NCBI GenBank assembly: GCA_034336665.1
Contig: CM067584.1
Location: 3,224,001 to 3,288,000, forward strand
Length of the DNA: 64,000 bases
DNA from: Luscinia megarhynchos
Taxonomy: Eukaryota > Chordata > Aves > Passeriformes > Turdidae
Reading direction: 5' to 3'
The position numbers and the translations under genes were made by a program. The notes beneath the pieces are model-generated. The model ran no database searches. It had not been told where the DNA came from and saw only the letters and a program-made list of their open reading frames with translations. This document shows positions 24,526 through 36,807 of the stretch, piece after piece (position 1 is the stretch's first letter; the number at the start of each line of letters is the position of its first letter).

Positions 24526-25349
24526 CCTAATCCTGAGTTTTTCCTCCTCCAGCGCTTCCCAGGTGTAACAGAGCCCAATCCGGCCAAAATTCCCGTTTTT
24601 AATCCCATCCAATCACCCAAACAACGGAAAATCCCAAACCCCGGAGCCAGGCGCTTCCCTGCTCCCGTCCTCATCCAGAGGACAAAGGAAATTCCGGAAT
24701 GCCGAGCGGGGATCCAGCAACGCTCCAATCCCTCGGGACAAACGTCCCGATTGTCCCCGGGAGCAGCCGCCCGCAACTGGGAATCCCAGGAATCCCGGGA
24801 ATTCCTGCATTCCCAATTCCCCAGCGCGTTCCTGGGGATGGCAACTGGATTTCCTGAGAGACTCTTCTCCGCTGGGAGCCTCTCCAGAATTATTAAAGGG
24901 AATAAAAATAAAATCCTGCCGTTCCCTGGGGTGAGAGTTTGGACACTTTCTCCCACTGCTCCAAGAGTCTCCACCCTGTCACGGCTTTCCAAGGGTTAAA
25001 TAAATCCCCATGAATTAAATACCTTCTCCTAAAAATCAGAGCACAAAGGTCCCCCACAAAGGAAGGATCAGAGAAAATCCCAATCTCCAGCAGGGACCCC
25101 GAGGGAAGAAACTCAGAGATTTCCCGGCTGGAAAAGGAGCTCAGAGAGCCACGGGAGGATCAGAAAAAAACATGGACACATGGACATCCAGTCCAGGCAG
25201 CACCAAACCACGTCCCCAGGGCCACATCCAGCTGCTCCAGGGGTGGTGGCTCCATTTGGGGATGGGAGGGGAAAGTGCAGCAGGCAGGGATGGAAAAAAT
25301 CCAGGTGAAAATTCCATGATCCAGGTTTGATCATTTCTTGATTAAATCT

Positions 25350-25575
25350 GAGAGTCCTGGAATGGTTTGAGTGGGAAGAAAATTTAAATTCATGCCATCC
25401 CTGCCATGGGGGGGATAGTGGGGGACACCTCCCACTCTCCCAGGTTGATCCAACCTTTCCTTGGGCACTCCCAGGGATCCAGGGGCAGCCACAGCTCCTC
25501 TGGGAATTCCATCCCAAAATCCCACCCATCCCTGCTCCTTGTCAGCCATTCCCTGTGTCAAATTCCCAGAGCTCA
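25350..25575 (-). mobile_element. CR1 LINE 3' end
   Basis: Antisense CR1: CTGGAATGGTTTGAGTGGGA, then CCTTGGGCACTCCCAGGGAT and CAGCCACAGCTCCTCTGGGA. Confidence 0.65.
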
Positions 25576-26605
25576 GGGTGTTCCTGCATCCCACTGAGGG
25601 ATGGGAAAATCAAATTTTTGTGGTGAACTGGGAATTTCTGGTTGCTCTCTGGAGCAGCCAGGACAGGGATAACCTGGATCCAGTGTCAGAACCACATCCC
25701 CATCCCTGCTCCTTCCCCACTGCAGGCACGGGAGCAGAGCAGGAAATCTGAAAATTCCCGGTGGAGCAGAGCTGGTTCCAGCTGTGCCGTGGGCAGAAGA
25801 TGCTCCACGTGTCCCTCTCGTCCCAGCAGAGCTCCTTGTGCCTCCTGGGATGCACTGAGGGGCTGGAACTGGGAGAAAATGGGAATTGGAGGAGATTTGG
25901 GGAGAGGCCACGGCCTGGATTTGGGAGCTGAGCTCCTTCAGGACAGATGCTGGCTGTGGATCCAGATGTTGTTCCCTGAAAAAATTCCATGTCCTTGCAA
26001 ATTCTAGGGCATTTATCCTGATAAACATCAATCTATCCTTATAAATCTATCTTTATAGAGATAAATATCTCCTTATAGTGAGAAGTATCTCCTTATAAAT
26101 ATCCTCCTTATAGTGAGAAATTTCTCCTGATACAGATAAGGAAAAGTTTTCCTGCTACATTCCCAGATTTCTAAATCAGGATCTCTCTACTGTTCTAAGC
26201 TCTCCTGGTCTTTAGATTATTTTTTTTATCCACACAGCAACATCTGCTTAAATTAAACACCAAAAAATTCATCTGAAGGTGAAAATTAACCCCAGAGAAA
26301 AATTCTGTGCGTGCTGAAGGAGCAGAACTCAGGGTTGAACATCCCGAATTTCCACAGAGAGGATTTCCAGGAGGATCTGGAACCCTGCAAGGGGTGGGGG
26401 ATCATTCTGATGAATTAATTATTTCATGTTTTAATTAATGCTCCCTAATCCACCAGCGGGACAGCCGGGCTCCAAACCAGGCTCTTGTTATTCCTGGGAA
26501 ATCCCCCTTGGAATAACAAACTTCAATGGATTTGCAGTGGAACTTTTCCTCCTCCTCTCCATTTTTGCAGATGGGCACGGGAAATGTGGGACAGAAAGTG
26601 GGCAA

Positions 26606-26628
26606 AAAAAAAAAAAAAAAAAAAAAAA
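26606..26628. repeat. poly-A run of about 23
   Basis: A long A homopolymer with no obvious retrocopy upstream. Confidence 0.8.
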
Positions 26629-28197
26629 GTGGCTCTGAAAATCACCTGGGTGAGCCGGGGATCATCCCAGTGCCCAAACTGGGAGCTCTGGTTTGAAACC
26701 ACACCAGGAATGCTCTGGAAGGGCTCAGGAGGAGAAGGAATAAAAAGGAAAATGAATAAAAATTAGAGAACAGAATGGAAAGCAGAATGGAGCACAGGGA
26801 CAGTGAAATGAATTCAGGAGTCGAACGATGGATTGGAAACCCAGAGCTGTGGCTGGGAAAGGATTTTGGGGTCTCAACCTGTCGAAGGAGTGAATTTCCA
26901 GCAGAGCACGAGGATTTTCCATTCCTTCACCCACTGAAGGCAGGAACATCGTCCTGGGCAAATCCTGAGGGTTGCTGAACTTCCCTGAAGTTTCTTTTCC
27001 CTAAAATTCTCCTTTCTGCACCCGCCAAGCTCCTGCTGGCTTTGACTGGGGAGGAATTCCGAGCTTCAGCCTGATTTCAGGATTAAATTTCCCTTAACCA
27101 CCCATTTTCGGGTTTTTTCCTGCCCTCGGGACCGGGATTATCGAAATTCCCTCCTGGAGCACCCAGCACTCGCTCCAAGGTGTGATTCCTCCCTGAGCGC
27201 TCGGATATTCCAGCAATTCACGCTTTTATTTCATTTAATGTTATTTTAACTGCTCCCTGCTCCCCAGCCGAGGAAATTCCACCACCGTGGGTGGTTCAGT
27301 GCTGAAGAAAACTGGGAAGGGGAAGCCCTAAATCCAGGATTTTCAGGCTGAATCCAGGAAAAATTGGAAGCACTGTGCTGTCACCTCCATGAGCTGATGG
27401 TGGAGATGCTGAATTATTTTCCTGCTGCACTCCCAGATATCCAAACTTGCATTTTCCTCTCTAATATTCTAAATTATCTGGGCTCTAAATTATCGCGGCA
27501 ACAGCTGTTTAATTAAGAATAAAAACTCATCGGGAAGGAAATATTAATCACAATTATTTGTGAGCTTAGCCCGGCTCGAGTTGAACATCCCACGTTTCTC
27601 CGGGGCAGATTTCCAGGTGGATATCCCGAAGTAATCCTAAAAATTACCAGCATAAAACAGCAAGAACCCAGTGACAGCAGAAAACAATCCTTAATTAATG
27701 ACATATTTAGCACATTCTGCCAAACATCTGCCCCGGAGTTTTCCCTCTGAAAGAAACGGGAATTATCCAGAGAGGAGAACTCGGGGTGACATTTACCCAA
27801 CGCTGCACGAGCCGCGGTTTTCTGCTGGAAATTCGGGATTTTTTACCAAAATCTCAGCTCAGGCATTGCCCGAACTCGCGGGCAGTTTGCAACTCGTCCT
27901 TTATTCCAGCCGGGAGCAAAAAAATGATAAAATCTCCAGCTCTAAAAGCACCAGGACTTTTTAAAAAGTGACACCGAAAATCTTCAGCATCGCAGCCCCG
28001 CCAGATCCAGCTCGGGGGGAAGAATTAGGAAAATATAAATTAATTTTTTCTCCCTCGATGAGAAAGAAGATTCGGAGAGAAGAAGGGAAATGAAACTTCC
28101 AGCCCCGAAGAAAGGCTTGGAAATGTTGAAATTAATGAACCAGCCGCGCTTTTTGTGGCGATCAAACCCCAAATCCGGCTCGCAGCCCCAAATTTAC

Positions 28198-28400
28198 CTC
28201 AATTCGGAGTGGCTGTGCTGGGGGGGAGCTCAGCCCTGTCCCGCTTCATCCAGTTCTTCTTTCTCCCGGGCTGGAAAAAATCCTCCTGCAGGCAGGGAAA
28301 TGTGCGGCAAGGAGCTGCTGCTTCCTGCCAAATTTCAGAGGATTTGCTCCACAAACCCCTCCCCGGAGCCGCCCCGCCAGCAGCGCTCCTCCCGGCGGGA
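28198..28400 (-). promoter_or_regulatory. LOXL2: candidate LOXL2 promoter and noncoding first exon
   Basis: LOXL2 coding exon 1 has an upstream acceptor, so a 5' noncoding exon is expected. The interval about 28280-28430 is the most CpG-rich non-repetitive stretch upstream of it before 29.8 kb. On the minus strand an AT-rich TATTTTTATTTTTAAT tract lies just upstream, and a good donor (GAATTGAG then GTAAAT) starts at 28197. This is inference from composition and one splice site. Other CpG-rich stretches at 29866-30020 and 35095-35415 compete. Confidence 0.3.
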
Positions 28401-28589
28401 CCCGAGCGGGGGGGCGGCCGCGCTTCCCAAAAAATTAAAAATAAAAATATTCAAAAGGTTCAGAAACGTGGTTTTGGATTCAGGGTGTTCGCAGGGAATA
28501 AACGCTGGGGGTTATCCCGGTCCCCCGCGGTGAAATTTTAATTTTTAAGTGTTCCGAGGTGATTAAATCCTTGGAATTCCAGGTCTGGC

Positions 28590-28840
28590 ACGTTCCTGGA
28601 ATTCCCAGCGCTGGCATCTCCCGGGGTTCACCCACCTTTAATCCGTCTCCATCCCGTTTTTCCAGCTGCTCCAAATTCCCTGGAATTCCCAGCGCTGGTA
28701 TCTCGGGGGTTCACCCACCTTTAACTTGTCTCCATCCCGTTTTTCCAGCTGCTCCAAATTCCCGGAATTCCCAGCGCTGGCATCTCCCGGGTTCACCCAC
28801 CTTTAATCCGTCACCATCCCGTTTTTCCAGCTGCTGGGTG
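28590..28840. repeat. tandem repeat, about 87 bp, three copies
   Basis: GGAATTCCCAGCGCTGGCAT then GGTTCACCCACCTTTAA and CCATCCCGTTTTTCCAGCTG. Confidence 0.85.
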
Positions 28841-28889
28841 TTCCTAAAACTCACTCCTACAGTCCAAGCCACTTCCAGAGAGAAGGAAA

Positions 28890-29665
28890 CTCTGGGATTT
28901 GGGATCTCTGAGATTTGGGATCTCTGGGATCTCTGGGATCTGTGGGATCTGGGATTTCTGGGACAGGAGATCTGTGAGATGTGGGATCTCTGGGATGTAG
29001 GATCTGTGGGATCTGGGATCTCGGGGATATGGTATTTATGGGATTTGAGATCTCTGGGTTGTGGACTCTCTGGGATATGGGATCTGTGGGATGTGAGATC
29101 TCTGGGATAAGGGATCTCTTGGATATGGGATTTCTGGGATAGAGAATCCCTGGAATTTGGGATCTCTGGGATATGGGATCTGTGAGATCTCTGAGTTCTC
29201 TGGGATTTGAGATCTCTGGGTTGTGGAATCTCTGGGATATGGGATTTCTGGAACAGGAGATCTGTGGGATGTGGGATCTCTGGGATGTGGGATCTGTGGG
29301 ATCTGTGGGATTTCTAAGATAGAGAATCCCTGGGATTTGGGATCTCTGGGATGTGGGATGTAAGATCTCTGGGATAAGGGATCTGTGGGATTTGAGATCT
29401 CTGGGTTGTGGAATCTCTGGGATATGGGATCTCTGGGATAGGGGATCCCTGGGATTTGGGATCTGTGGGATAAGGGATTTGTGGGATTTGGGATCTCTGG
29501 GATCTGGGATCTCTGGGATATGGGATTTCAGATAAGGGATCTGTGGGATTTGGGATCTCTGGGATCTGGGATCTCTGGGATAAGGGATCCATGGGATTTG
29601 GGATCTTTGGGATGTGGGATCTCTGGGATTTGGGATCTCAGGGGTTTGGGATCTCTGGGGTTTGG
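28890..29665. repeat. minisatellite, GGGATCT-based
   Basis: Some 45-50 variants of TGGGATTTGGGATCTCTGGG; G-rich on +. Confidence 0.9.
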
Positions 29666-29865
29666 AGCAACCTGGGCTAGGGGAAGGGGTGGGATGGGAT
29701 GAGCTCTCGGGCCCTTTTCCCTGCACCGGGAACTCTCAGGGGAGAGAACAAACCCTGGGAATTGCAGCAGAGCCTCCTCCCCCCGGCTCCAGGGGAAAAG
29801 GTGTCCCAGGAGAAGCTCCAGGAGCAATTCCAGGCTGGAAGGAGGGAGGAAGGAATGTGTCAGAG

Positions 29866-30460
29866 TCTGCCCGGCCCGGCGCGGGTCGGGCGAGGACACG
29901 GCAGCGCATCCATGAAAAATTCCAGCTGATGGGAGGAAGAGCCCGGGATGAAACACCCCGCAGGAATCCGGCAAAGCTCTCGGCTCCGAGCTGGATTCGG
30001 GGAATTTGCTGCCCCCTTCGTCCCGCAGCTGGGTAAAACCGGGGAAAGGGGTTTGGAAACAGCTGGGAATCACACGGGGAAAAATGCTGCCCGAAATCTG
30101 GGAAACGGGGAAGGCAATTCCCAGATCCCTGAGCCTGCTCTGTCAGAGTGGATCCCGGTTTTCAGCATCCAGTGGTTCTCCACATGGATTTTCCCACCCC
30201 AAATCCCAATTCCAGCTGAACCCATGGCCTCATTCCCGGTCCCATCTTTTCCTCCGGGGTTTTTCCTGCCCTGAGGACACACCTGGGCTTTGACCGAGGA
30301 GTCCCAGTCACGCTCCCTGCTCCCAAAAATGAGGCACGGGCCGCTGGGTGCGGTAATTCCCCTCATTTGCAGTTCTTTGGGAAAGGCTCATTGCCTCCCC
30401 ATCCTGCTGTTTGCACCCTCCGGCTCCGCGGGGCGACTCGACCTCGCCGATTCCCGGAGC
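29866..30460. promoter_or_regulatory. CpG-rich unique segment upstream of LOXL2
   Basis: Unique sequence with CpG clusters at about 29870-29910, 29990-30100 and 30405-30455, between a GGGATCT minisatellite and the CR1 piece at 30.7 kb. No convincing coding frame or splice pattern was seen. It is a weak alternative for the LOXL2 promoter. Confidence 0.2.
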
Positions 30461-30689
30461 AGCTCCCTCAAAGCTTTTCCCTGCAGAGATGATCCTGGAG
30501 ATACCCAAATTTTAGGAATTTTAGGGCCACGTGGTCGTTTTGACACCCAGGGGATCCAGTGGGAAGTTCCTGCCATGGGTGATTGAAGAGCTGGATCCCA
30601 ATGGCTGAGAAATCCCAAAATTCTGGAGAAATTAATCAGTATTTCCCCCCTGAAAAAGCTATTTTTGTGCTGAATCCCTGTGGGATTTC

Positions 30690-30820
30690 TCCAGCTTAGA
30701 ATCACGGAATGGTTTAGGGAAGGGACATAAAATCATCATAAAATCTGGGAATGAGGGTCACATCCCACCCTGCCATGGGCAGGGAACCTTCCACTGTCCC
30801 GGGTTATTCCCCCCACGAAC
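30690..30820 (-). mobile_element. CR1 LINE 3' tip
   Basis: Antisense CR1 terminus: AATCACGGAATGGTTTAGGG, then CACCCTGCCATGGGCAGGGA and TTCCACTGTCCCGGGTT. It contains one unit of the 30-bp minisatellite found 550 bp downstream. Confidence 0.55.
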
Positions 30821-31309
30821 CAAACCTCTGGAAAGTTTCACAGCCAATTCGGGAAAAACCCGAATTCCAGAGAAATCCTCCCTGCAGGCACAGGGGATTC
30901 GGGATGGCTCCAGGCATTCCCAGAAAAAGCAAATCCTTATTTCCCTTCAGGAAAAGGGTGGGGAGAGGCCAATCATGGAATGGGAGCTCCTGGATTTCCT
31001 GGAAGAAGGAAAATCCCAGCACGAGGCACTGAAGCTGGAATTCCCTGGAATTCCTCAGGGAATGAAATTATCGGGGCTGGAGGGAGAATTCCCCCCAGGA
31101 AGCTCCTGACAAAATGCAGGAGGCACCATCTGAGCCACACCCATTCCCAGATTCCAAAGGAATTCCCGCTCTGAACTCCCCAGGAGGTGAGGGTGGAACA
31201 GGGAAAATGAAGTTTTTTCCCAAAAAAAACCACGAGGAGAGTGAATTTCTAGGAATCAAAAGGAGAAATCCAGCTGGAGGCAGTGGGAACACGACGGGAG
31301 TGCATCCCA
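30821..31309. other. unique intergenic or intronic sequence
   Basis: Nothing recognised. Confidence 0.5.
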
Positions 31310-32190
31310 GTATAAATCTGGGAATGAGGGTCACATCCCAGTATAAATCTGGGAATGAGGATAACATCCTATGGAAATCTGGGAATGAGGGTCACATCCC
31401 ACTGGAAATCTGGGAATGAGGGTCACATCTCATGGAAAATCTGGGAATGAGGGTCACATCCCACTGGAAATCTGGGAATGAGGGTCACATCCCGCATGGA
31501 AATCTGGGAATGAGGGTCACATCTCATGGAAATCCTGGAATGAGGGTCACATCTCATGGAAATCTGGGAATGAGGGTCACATCCCATGGAAATCTGGGAA
31601 TGAGGGTCACATCCCAGGAAAATCTGGGAATGAGGGTCACATCCCATGGAAAATCTGGTAATGAGGGTCACATCCCATGGAAAATCTGGGAATGAGGGTC
31701 ATATCCCATGGAAAATTTGGGAATGAGGGTCATATCCCATGGAAATCTGGGAATGAGGGTCACATCCCATGGAAATCTGGGAATGAGGGTCACATCCCAT
31801 GGAAAATCTGGGAATGAGGGTCATATCCCATGGAAAATTTGGGAATGAGGGTCATATCCCATGGAAATCTGGGAATGAGGGTCATATCTCATGGAAAATT
31901 TGGGAATGAGGGTCATATCCCATGGAAATCTGGGAATGAGGGTCACATCCCATGGAAATCTGGGAATGAGGGTCACATCCTATGGAAAATTTGGGAATGA
32001 GGGTCATATCCCATGGAAATCTGGGAATGAGGGTCACATCCCACTGGAAATCTGGGAATGAGGGTTATATCCCAGAATAAATCTGGGAATGAGGGTCACA
32101 TCCCATGGAAATCTGGCAATGAGGGTCGCATCCCATGGAAAATCCAGGAAGAGGGTCACATCTCAGAATAAATCTGGGAAGGAGGGGCAT
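31310..32190. repeat. minisatellite, 30-bp unit, CR1-derived
   Basis: About 29 copies of AATCTGGGAATGAGGGTCAC then ATCCCATGGA. One copy of the same motif lies in the CR1 tip at about 30745. Confidence 0.92.
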
Positions 32191-32194
32191 GTGA

Positions 32195-32945
32195 TCCTGG
32201 GATGGGATCAGGGATGGGAATGCAGGATGGGATCAGGCATGGGATCCAGGGATGGGATCAGGGATGGGATCAGGGATGGGATCAGGGATGGGATCAGGGA
32301 TGGGATCAGGGATGGGATCAGGGGTGGGATCAGGGATGGGATCAGGGGTGGCATCTAGGGATGAGATCCAGGGATTGGATGCAGGGCACGATCCAGGGAT
32401 GGGATCAGTGATGGGATCAGGGATGGGATCCAGGGATGGGATGCAGGGATGGGATCAGGGATGGGATCCAGGGGATGGGATCCAGGGATTGGATGCAGGG
32501 ACACGATCCAGGGATGGGATCAGGGATGGGATCCAGGGATGGGATCCAGGGATGGGATCCAGGGGATGGGATCCAGGGATGGGATCCAGGGATGGGATCA
32601 GGGATGGGATCAGGGATGGGATCCAGGGATGGGATCAGGGATGGGATCCAGGATGGGATCAGGGATGGGATCCAGGGATTGGATGCAGGACACGATCCAG
32701 GGATGGGATCAGTGATGGGATCAGGGATGGGATCCAGGGATGGGATCCAGGGATGGGATCAGGGATGGGATCAGGGATGGGATCCAGGGATGGGATCCAG
32801 GGATGGGATCCAGGGGGTGGGATCCAGGGGTGGGATCCCAGGGGGTGGGATCAGGGGTGGGATCCAGGGGTGGGATCAGGGATGGGATCCAGAGAGGGAT
32901 CAGGGGTGGGATCCAGGGATGGGATCCAGGACACGATCCAGGTGT
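32195..32945. repeat. minisatellite, 10-13 bp, GGGATCAGGGAT
   Basis: Around 60 units of GGGATCAGGGAT and GGGATCCAGGGAT. Confidence 0.92.
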
Positions 32946-33119
32946 GGGAAGCCACCTCAGGAACCCCCCAGTCCCTCAGGGTTTGGGAAAGGCTCATCCA
33001 AGGGAGAAGAGGCAGGAACTGAACAGGACCGGGCTGGGAAAGGGGGACAGTGCTCAGGAACATTCCCAGGAAATCCCAAATCCCTCCTCAGCCTGCAGGG
33101 AAAACCTGGCAGTGCTGAT

Positions 33120-35095
33120 GGCAGGGACAGGCAGGGAGCGTGTGCCGACAGGGACAGGGACAGAGGGACACAGGGACAGGGACACGGGGACAGGGACACG
33201 GGGACAGGGACAGGAACATAGGGGAAGGACACACAGACAGGGAACAGGGACACGGGGAAGGGACACAGAGATGAGACAGGGACAGGGACACGGGGACAGG
33301 GACACAGATACAGGGATAGGACAGGGACACGGGGCTGGGACAGGGACGGCACAGGAACAGGGACACGGGGACACAGGGACACGGGGAAGGGACCCAGGGA
33401 TGGGACAGGGACACACGGACAGGGACACAGGCTAGGGACAGGGACAAGGGGATGTGACAGGGACACGGGGACACAGAGACGGGACCTAGGGATAGGACAG
33501 GGACAGGGACACGGGGACAGGGACCCAGGGACAAGGACACGGGGACAGGGACACGGGGATGAGACAGGAACAGGGACACAGGGAAGGACACACGGACAGG
33601 GACAGGAACAGGGACACGGACACGGGGATGAGACAGGGACAGGGGACAGGGACAGGAACAGGGACACAGACACAGGGAAGGACACACGGACAGGGACACG
33701 GGACAGGGACACAGGGAAGGACACACGGACAGGGACACACGGACAGGGACACGAGGGATGGGACAGGAACAGGGACATAGGGAAGGACACACGGACAGGG
33801 ACACAGGGACAGGGACACAGGACAGGGACACACGGACAGGGACACAGGGACATGGACAAAGGGGATGGGACACGGGGATGGGACACAGACACATGGAAGG
33901 ACACAGGGACAGGGACACAGGGATGGGACAGGGACACACGGACAGAGACACAGGCTTGGGACAGGGACACAGGGGACAGGGACACAGACACAGGGAAGGA
34001 CACACGGACAGGGATACAGGGATAGGACAGGGACACGGGACTGGGACAGGGACACGGGGACACAGAGATGGGACCCAGGGATAGGACAGGACACGGGGGA
34101 AGGGACTCAGGGACAAGGACACGGGGACAGGGACACGGGGAAGGGATACAGGGACAGGGACACAGGGACAAGGACACAGGGACAGACAGGGACACGGGGC
34201 TGGGACAGGAACAGGGACAGGGACAGGAACAGGGACACCGACACAGGGAAGGACACACGGACAGGGACACGGGGACAGGGACAGGGACACGGGGACACAG
34301 AGATGGGACCCAGGGATAGGACAGGACACGGGGAAGGGACCCAGGGACAAGGACACGGGGACAGGGATACAGGGACACAGGGGAAGGGATACAGGGACAG
34401 GGACACAGGGACAAGGACACAGGGACAGCGACACGGGGCTGGGACAGGAACAAGGGACAGGGACAGGAACAGGGACACCGACACAGGGGAAGGACACACG
34501 GACAGGGACACGGGGACAGGGACACGGGGGACACAGAGGCGGGACCCAGGGATAGGACAGGGACAGGGACACGGGGAAGGGACCCAGGGACAAGGACACG
34601 AGGGGAAGGGATACAGGGACAGGGACACAGGGACAAGGACACAGGGACAGACAGGGGGCACGGGGCTGGGACAGGAACAGGGACAGGGACAGGGAACAGG
34701 GACACCGACACAGGGGAAGGACACACGGACAGGGACACGGGGACAGGGACAGGGACACGGGGACACAGGAGACGGGACCCAGGGATAGGACAGGGACAGG
34801 GACACGGGGAAGGGACCCAGGGACAGGGACACGGGGACAGGGACACGAGGGGACAGGGACACGGGGACAGGGAAGGACACAGGGACAGGGACACGGGGAC
34901 AGGGACAGGGACACAGGGAAGGACACACGGACAGGGACAGGAACAGGGACACAGACACAGGGAAGGACACACGGACAGGGACACGGGGGATGTGACAGGG
35001 ACACAGAACACAGGAAAGGACACACGGACAGGGACACGGGGATGTGACAGGGACACAGACACAGGGAAGGACACACGGACAGGGACACGGGGACA
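33120..35095. repeat. GGGACA/GGACAC satellite with 240-bp higher-order units
   Basis: Hexamer and 12-mer repeats (GGGACAGGGACACGGGGA). From about 34.0 to 34.8 kb the variants recur with a period near 240 bp (GGACACACGG at about 34253, 34494 and 34732). Confidence 0.92.
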
Positions 35096-35415
35096 GGGCC
35101 ACCGCCTCCCTCCCGCCCAGCGCGGCTCGCAGCCGCTTCACGCGTTATTTGACCCCAACAATGGGGCCGCGGGACACAATGGGACGGGGAACAACAACGG
35201 GCTCGGGGAACAACAAACAACGGGATAACAACCGCGCCACTCTGGGGACAACAATGGCACCACGGGGACAATGGCCGCGGGACGAGGTGGCCGCGCTCCG
35301 GAGGAGCCGCTGCGCTCGGTGGCCCCTTCCCCAAAACCCTTCGCAGATCCCGAATTTCCATCGCTCCCGGGCGCTCCGCCTCGCTGCTCCCCTTTGGGGC
35401 CGATTTTCGGGTATA
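35095..35415. promoter_or_regulatory. CpG-rich island with clustered ACAATGG (SOX-type) motifs
   Basis: A non-repetitive, CpG-dense segment lies between a 2 kb GC-rich satellite and a 550 bp AT satellite. It contains four ACAATGG or CACAATGG motifs (near 35158, 35177, 35250 and 35269) and several AACAAC/AACAAAC boxes within about 120 bp, which resemble the SOX HMG consensus. It lies between ENTPD4 and LOXL2 and could be a distal LOXL2 promoter or an enhancer. No gene is recognised in it. Confidence 0.35.
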
Positions 35416-35454
35416 GGAAAAATTATTTTCTGTATAATTTATCTATCAATAAAA

Positions 35455-36010
35455 TATTTCTATTATATATATATTATATAATATAATATATAACATAATA
35501 TAATATAATATAATATATATTATATTATATTATATTATATTATATTATATATATTATATTATATATATTATATTATATTATATTATATTATATTATATTA
35601 TATTATATATATATATAATATGTAATATATATAATGTATAACATATACCATAACATATAATATTATATATATATAAAATATGTTATATACATGTTATATG
35701 TATATATTATATGTTATACATTATATATATTACATATTACATATTATATATTACATATTATATACTATATATTATATATTATATATATATATTATATATA
35801 TATTATATATTATATATTATATATTATATATATTATATAATGTATAAAATGTAAGATATAGTATATACTATATAATATATACTATATTATAGACAATATA
35901 TATTATGTACTATATATACTGTGTATATATATATATATATATAATAAATAGAAATGTTATAAATATATCTATAAAATATATGTATTTTACATTATATATA
36001 TATATGTATA
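35455..36010. repeat. AT satellite (TATAT)n
   Basis: About 550 bp almost only A and T, mainly ATTATATTATATT and TATATATA. Confidence 0.92.
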
Positions 36011-36807
36011 TATATGTATAAAATCTAAAATTTTACTCTAATTTTATTCCTCTCTATTTCATTTTTTCCCATTTTATTTTTTCCTGTTTTTCCCCTCGGT
36101 TTTTTTTATTTTATTATTTTTTTTTTTTAATATACTTTCCCTGATTTTTATTTAATTTTTTTCCCTGATTTTATTTTTTCCCCTGATTTTTATTACATCT
36201 CAATACCTTTTTTTTTTTTCCTTTTTTCCCCCCCTTTGCTGAATTAGAGACTCTGGCACTTCTGCCTGGATATTTCCAATTCCCACAGGATTTTATTTTA
36301 AATTTAATCCTGAAATTGGAGATTCGGGCAGCTCAGCACAGGAAATTCAGACTCTGGCAGGGTCAATTTTGGGATAAATTTTTTAAAATCCCAATTCCAG
36401 CTCTGAATTTTCTCATCCCTCACCCAAAACCAACCAAGATTTGGATTTAAACTCTCCCCAAACTTTGATTTATCAGCTCCAAAAAATCCTTTACCAAAAT
36501 AAGATATTTGGGATTTCTGAAGGTCCAGTGAAAGATTCTGCTCCAAAATTCTGCCCCAAATCCAGGGAAATTCTGATTGGAATTCAGCAGCTCCAGCCTA
36601 AATTCACCAAAACCAGACAATAAAATAATTTAAATTATCCAGATTTTTCCATTAATTATGATAAAAATATTTTTTTCCAATAATAAAATAGCAAAAATCA
36701 TTTTTCTCCAATAATAAAACCATCCCATTTTCCAGCATTTTCCCACTTCTTGGAAGTTTTCCAGCTGGAGATTTCTCAAATTAAAAAAAACACCCACACC
36801 CCAAAAG
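36011..36807. other. T-rich then unique sequence downstream of ENTPD4
   Basis: 36050-36240 is T/CT-rich low complexity; the rest is unique. No gene recognised. Confidence 0.5.

Larger units (their letters stand above)
22496..28197. other. LOXL2 upstream or intronic sequence, largely unique
   Basis: Contains two CR1 pieces (24.3 and 25.4 kb), a CR1 scrap near 22915-22975, the duplicate at 23422-23558 and a poly-A run at 26606-26628. No exon supported. Confidence 0.5.

Noticed and set aside
28857..29726. Minus-strand 289-residue frame (SQIPEIPNPRDP repeats)
   Set aside because: Translation of the GGGATCTCTGGGAT array.
32957..35361. Minus-strand open frames of 700-750 residues rich in PCPCVPV
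   Set aside because: They are translations of the GGGACA satellite, which lacks stops in several frames at once; no family similarity and no splice context.
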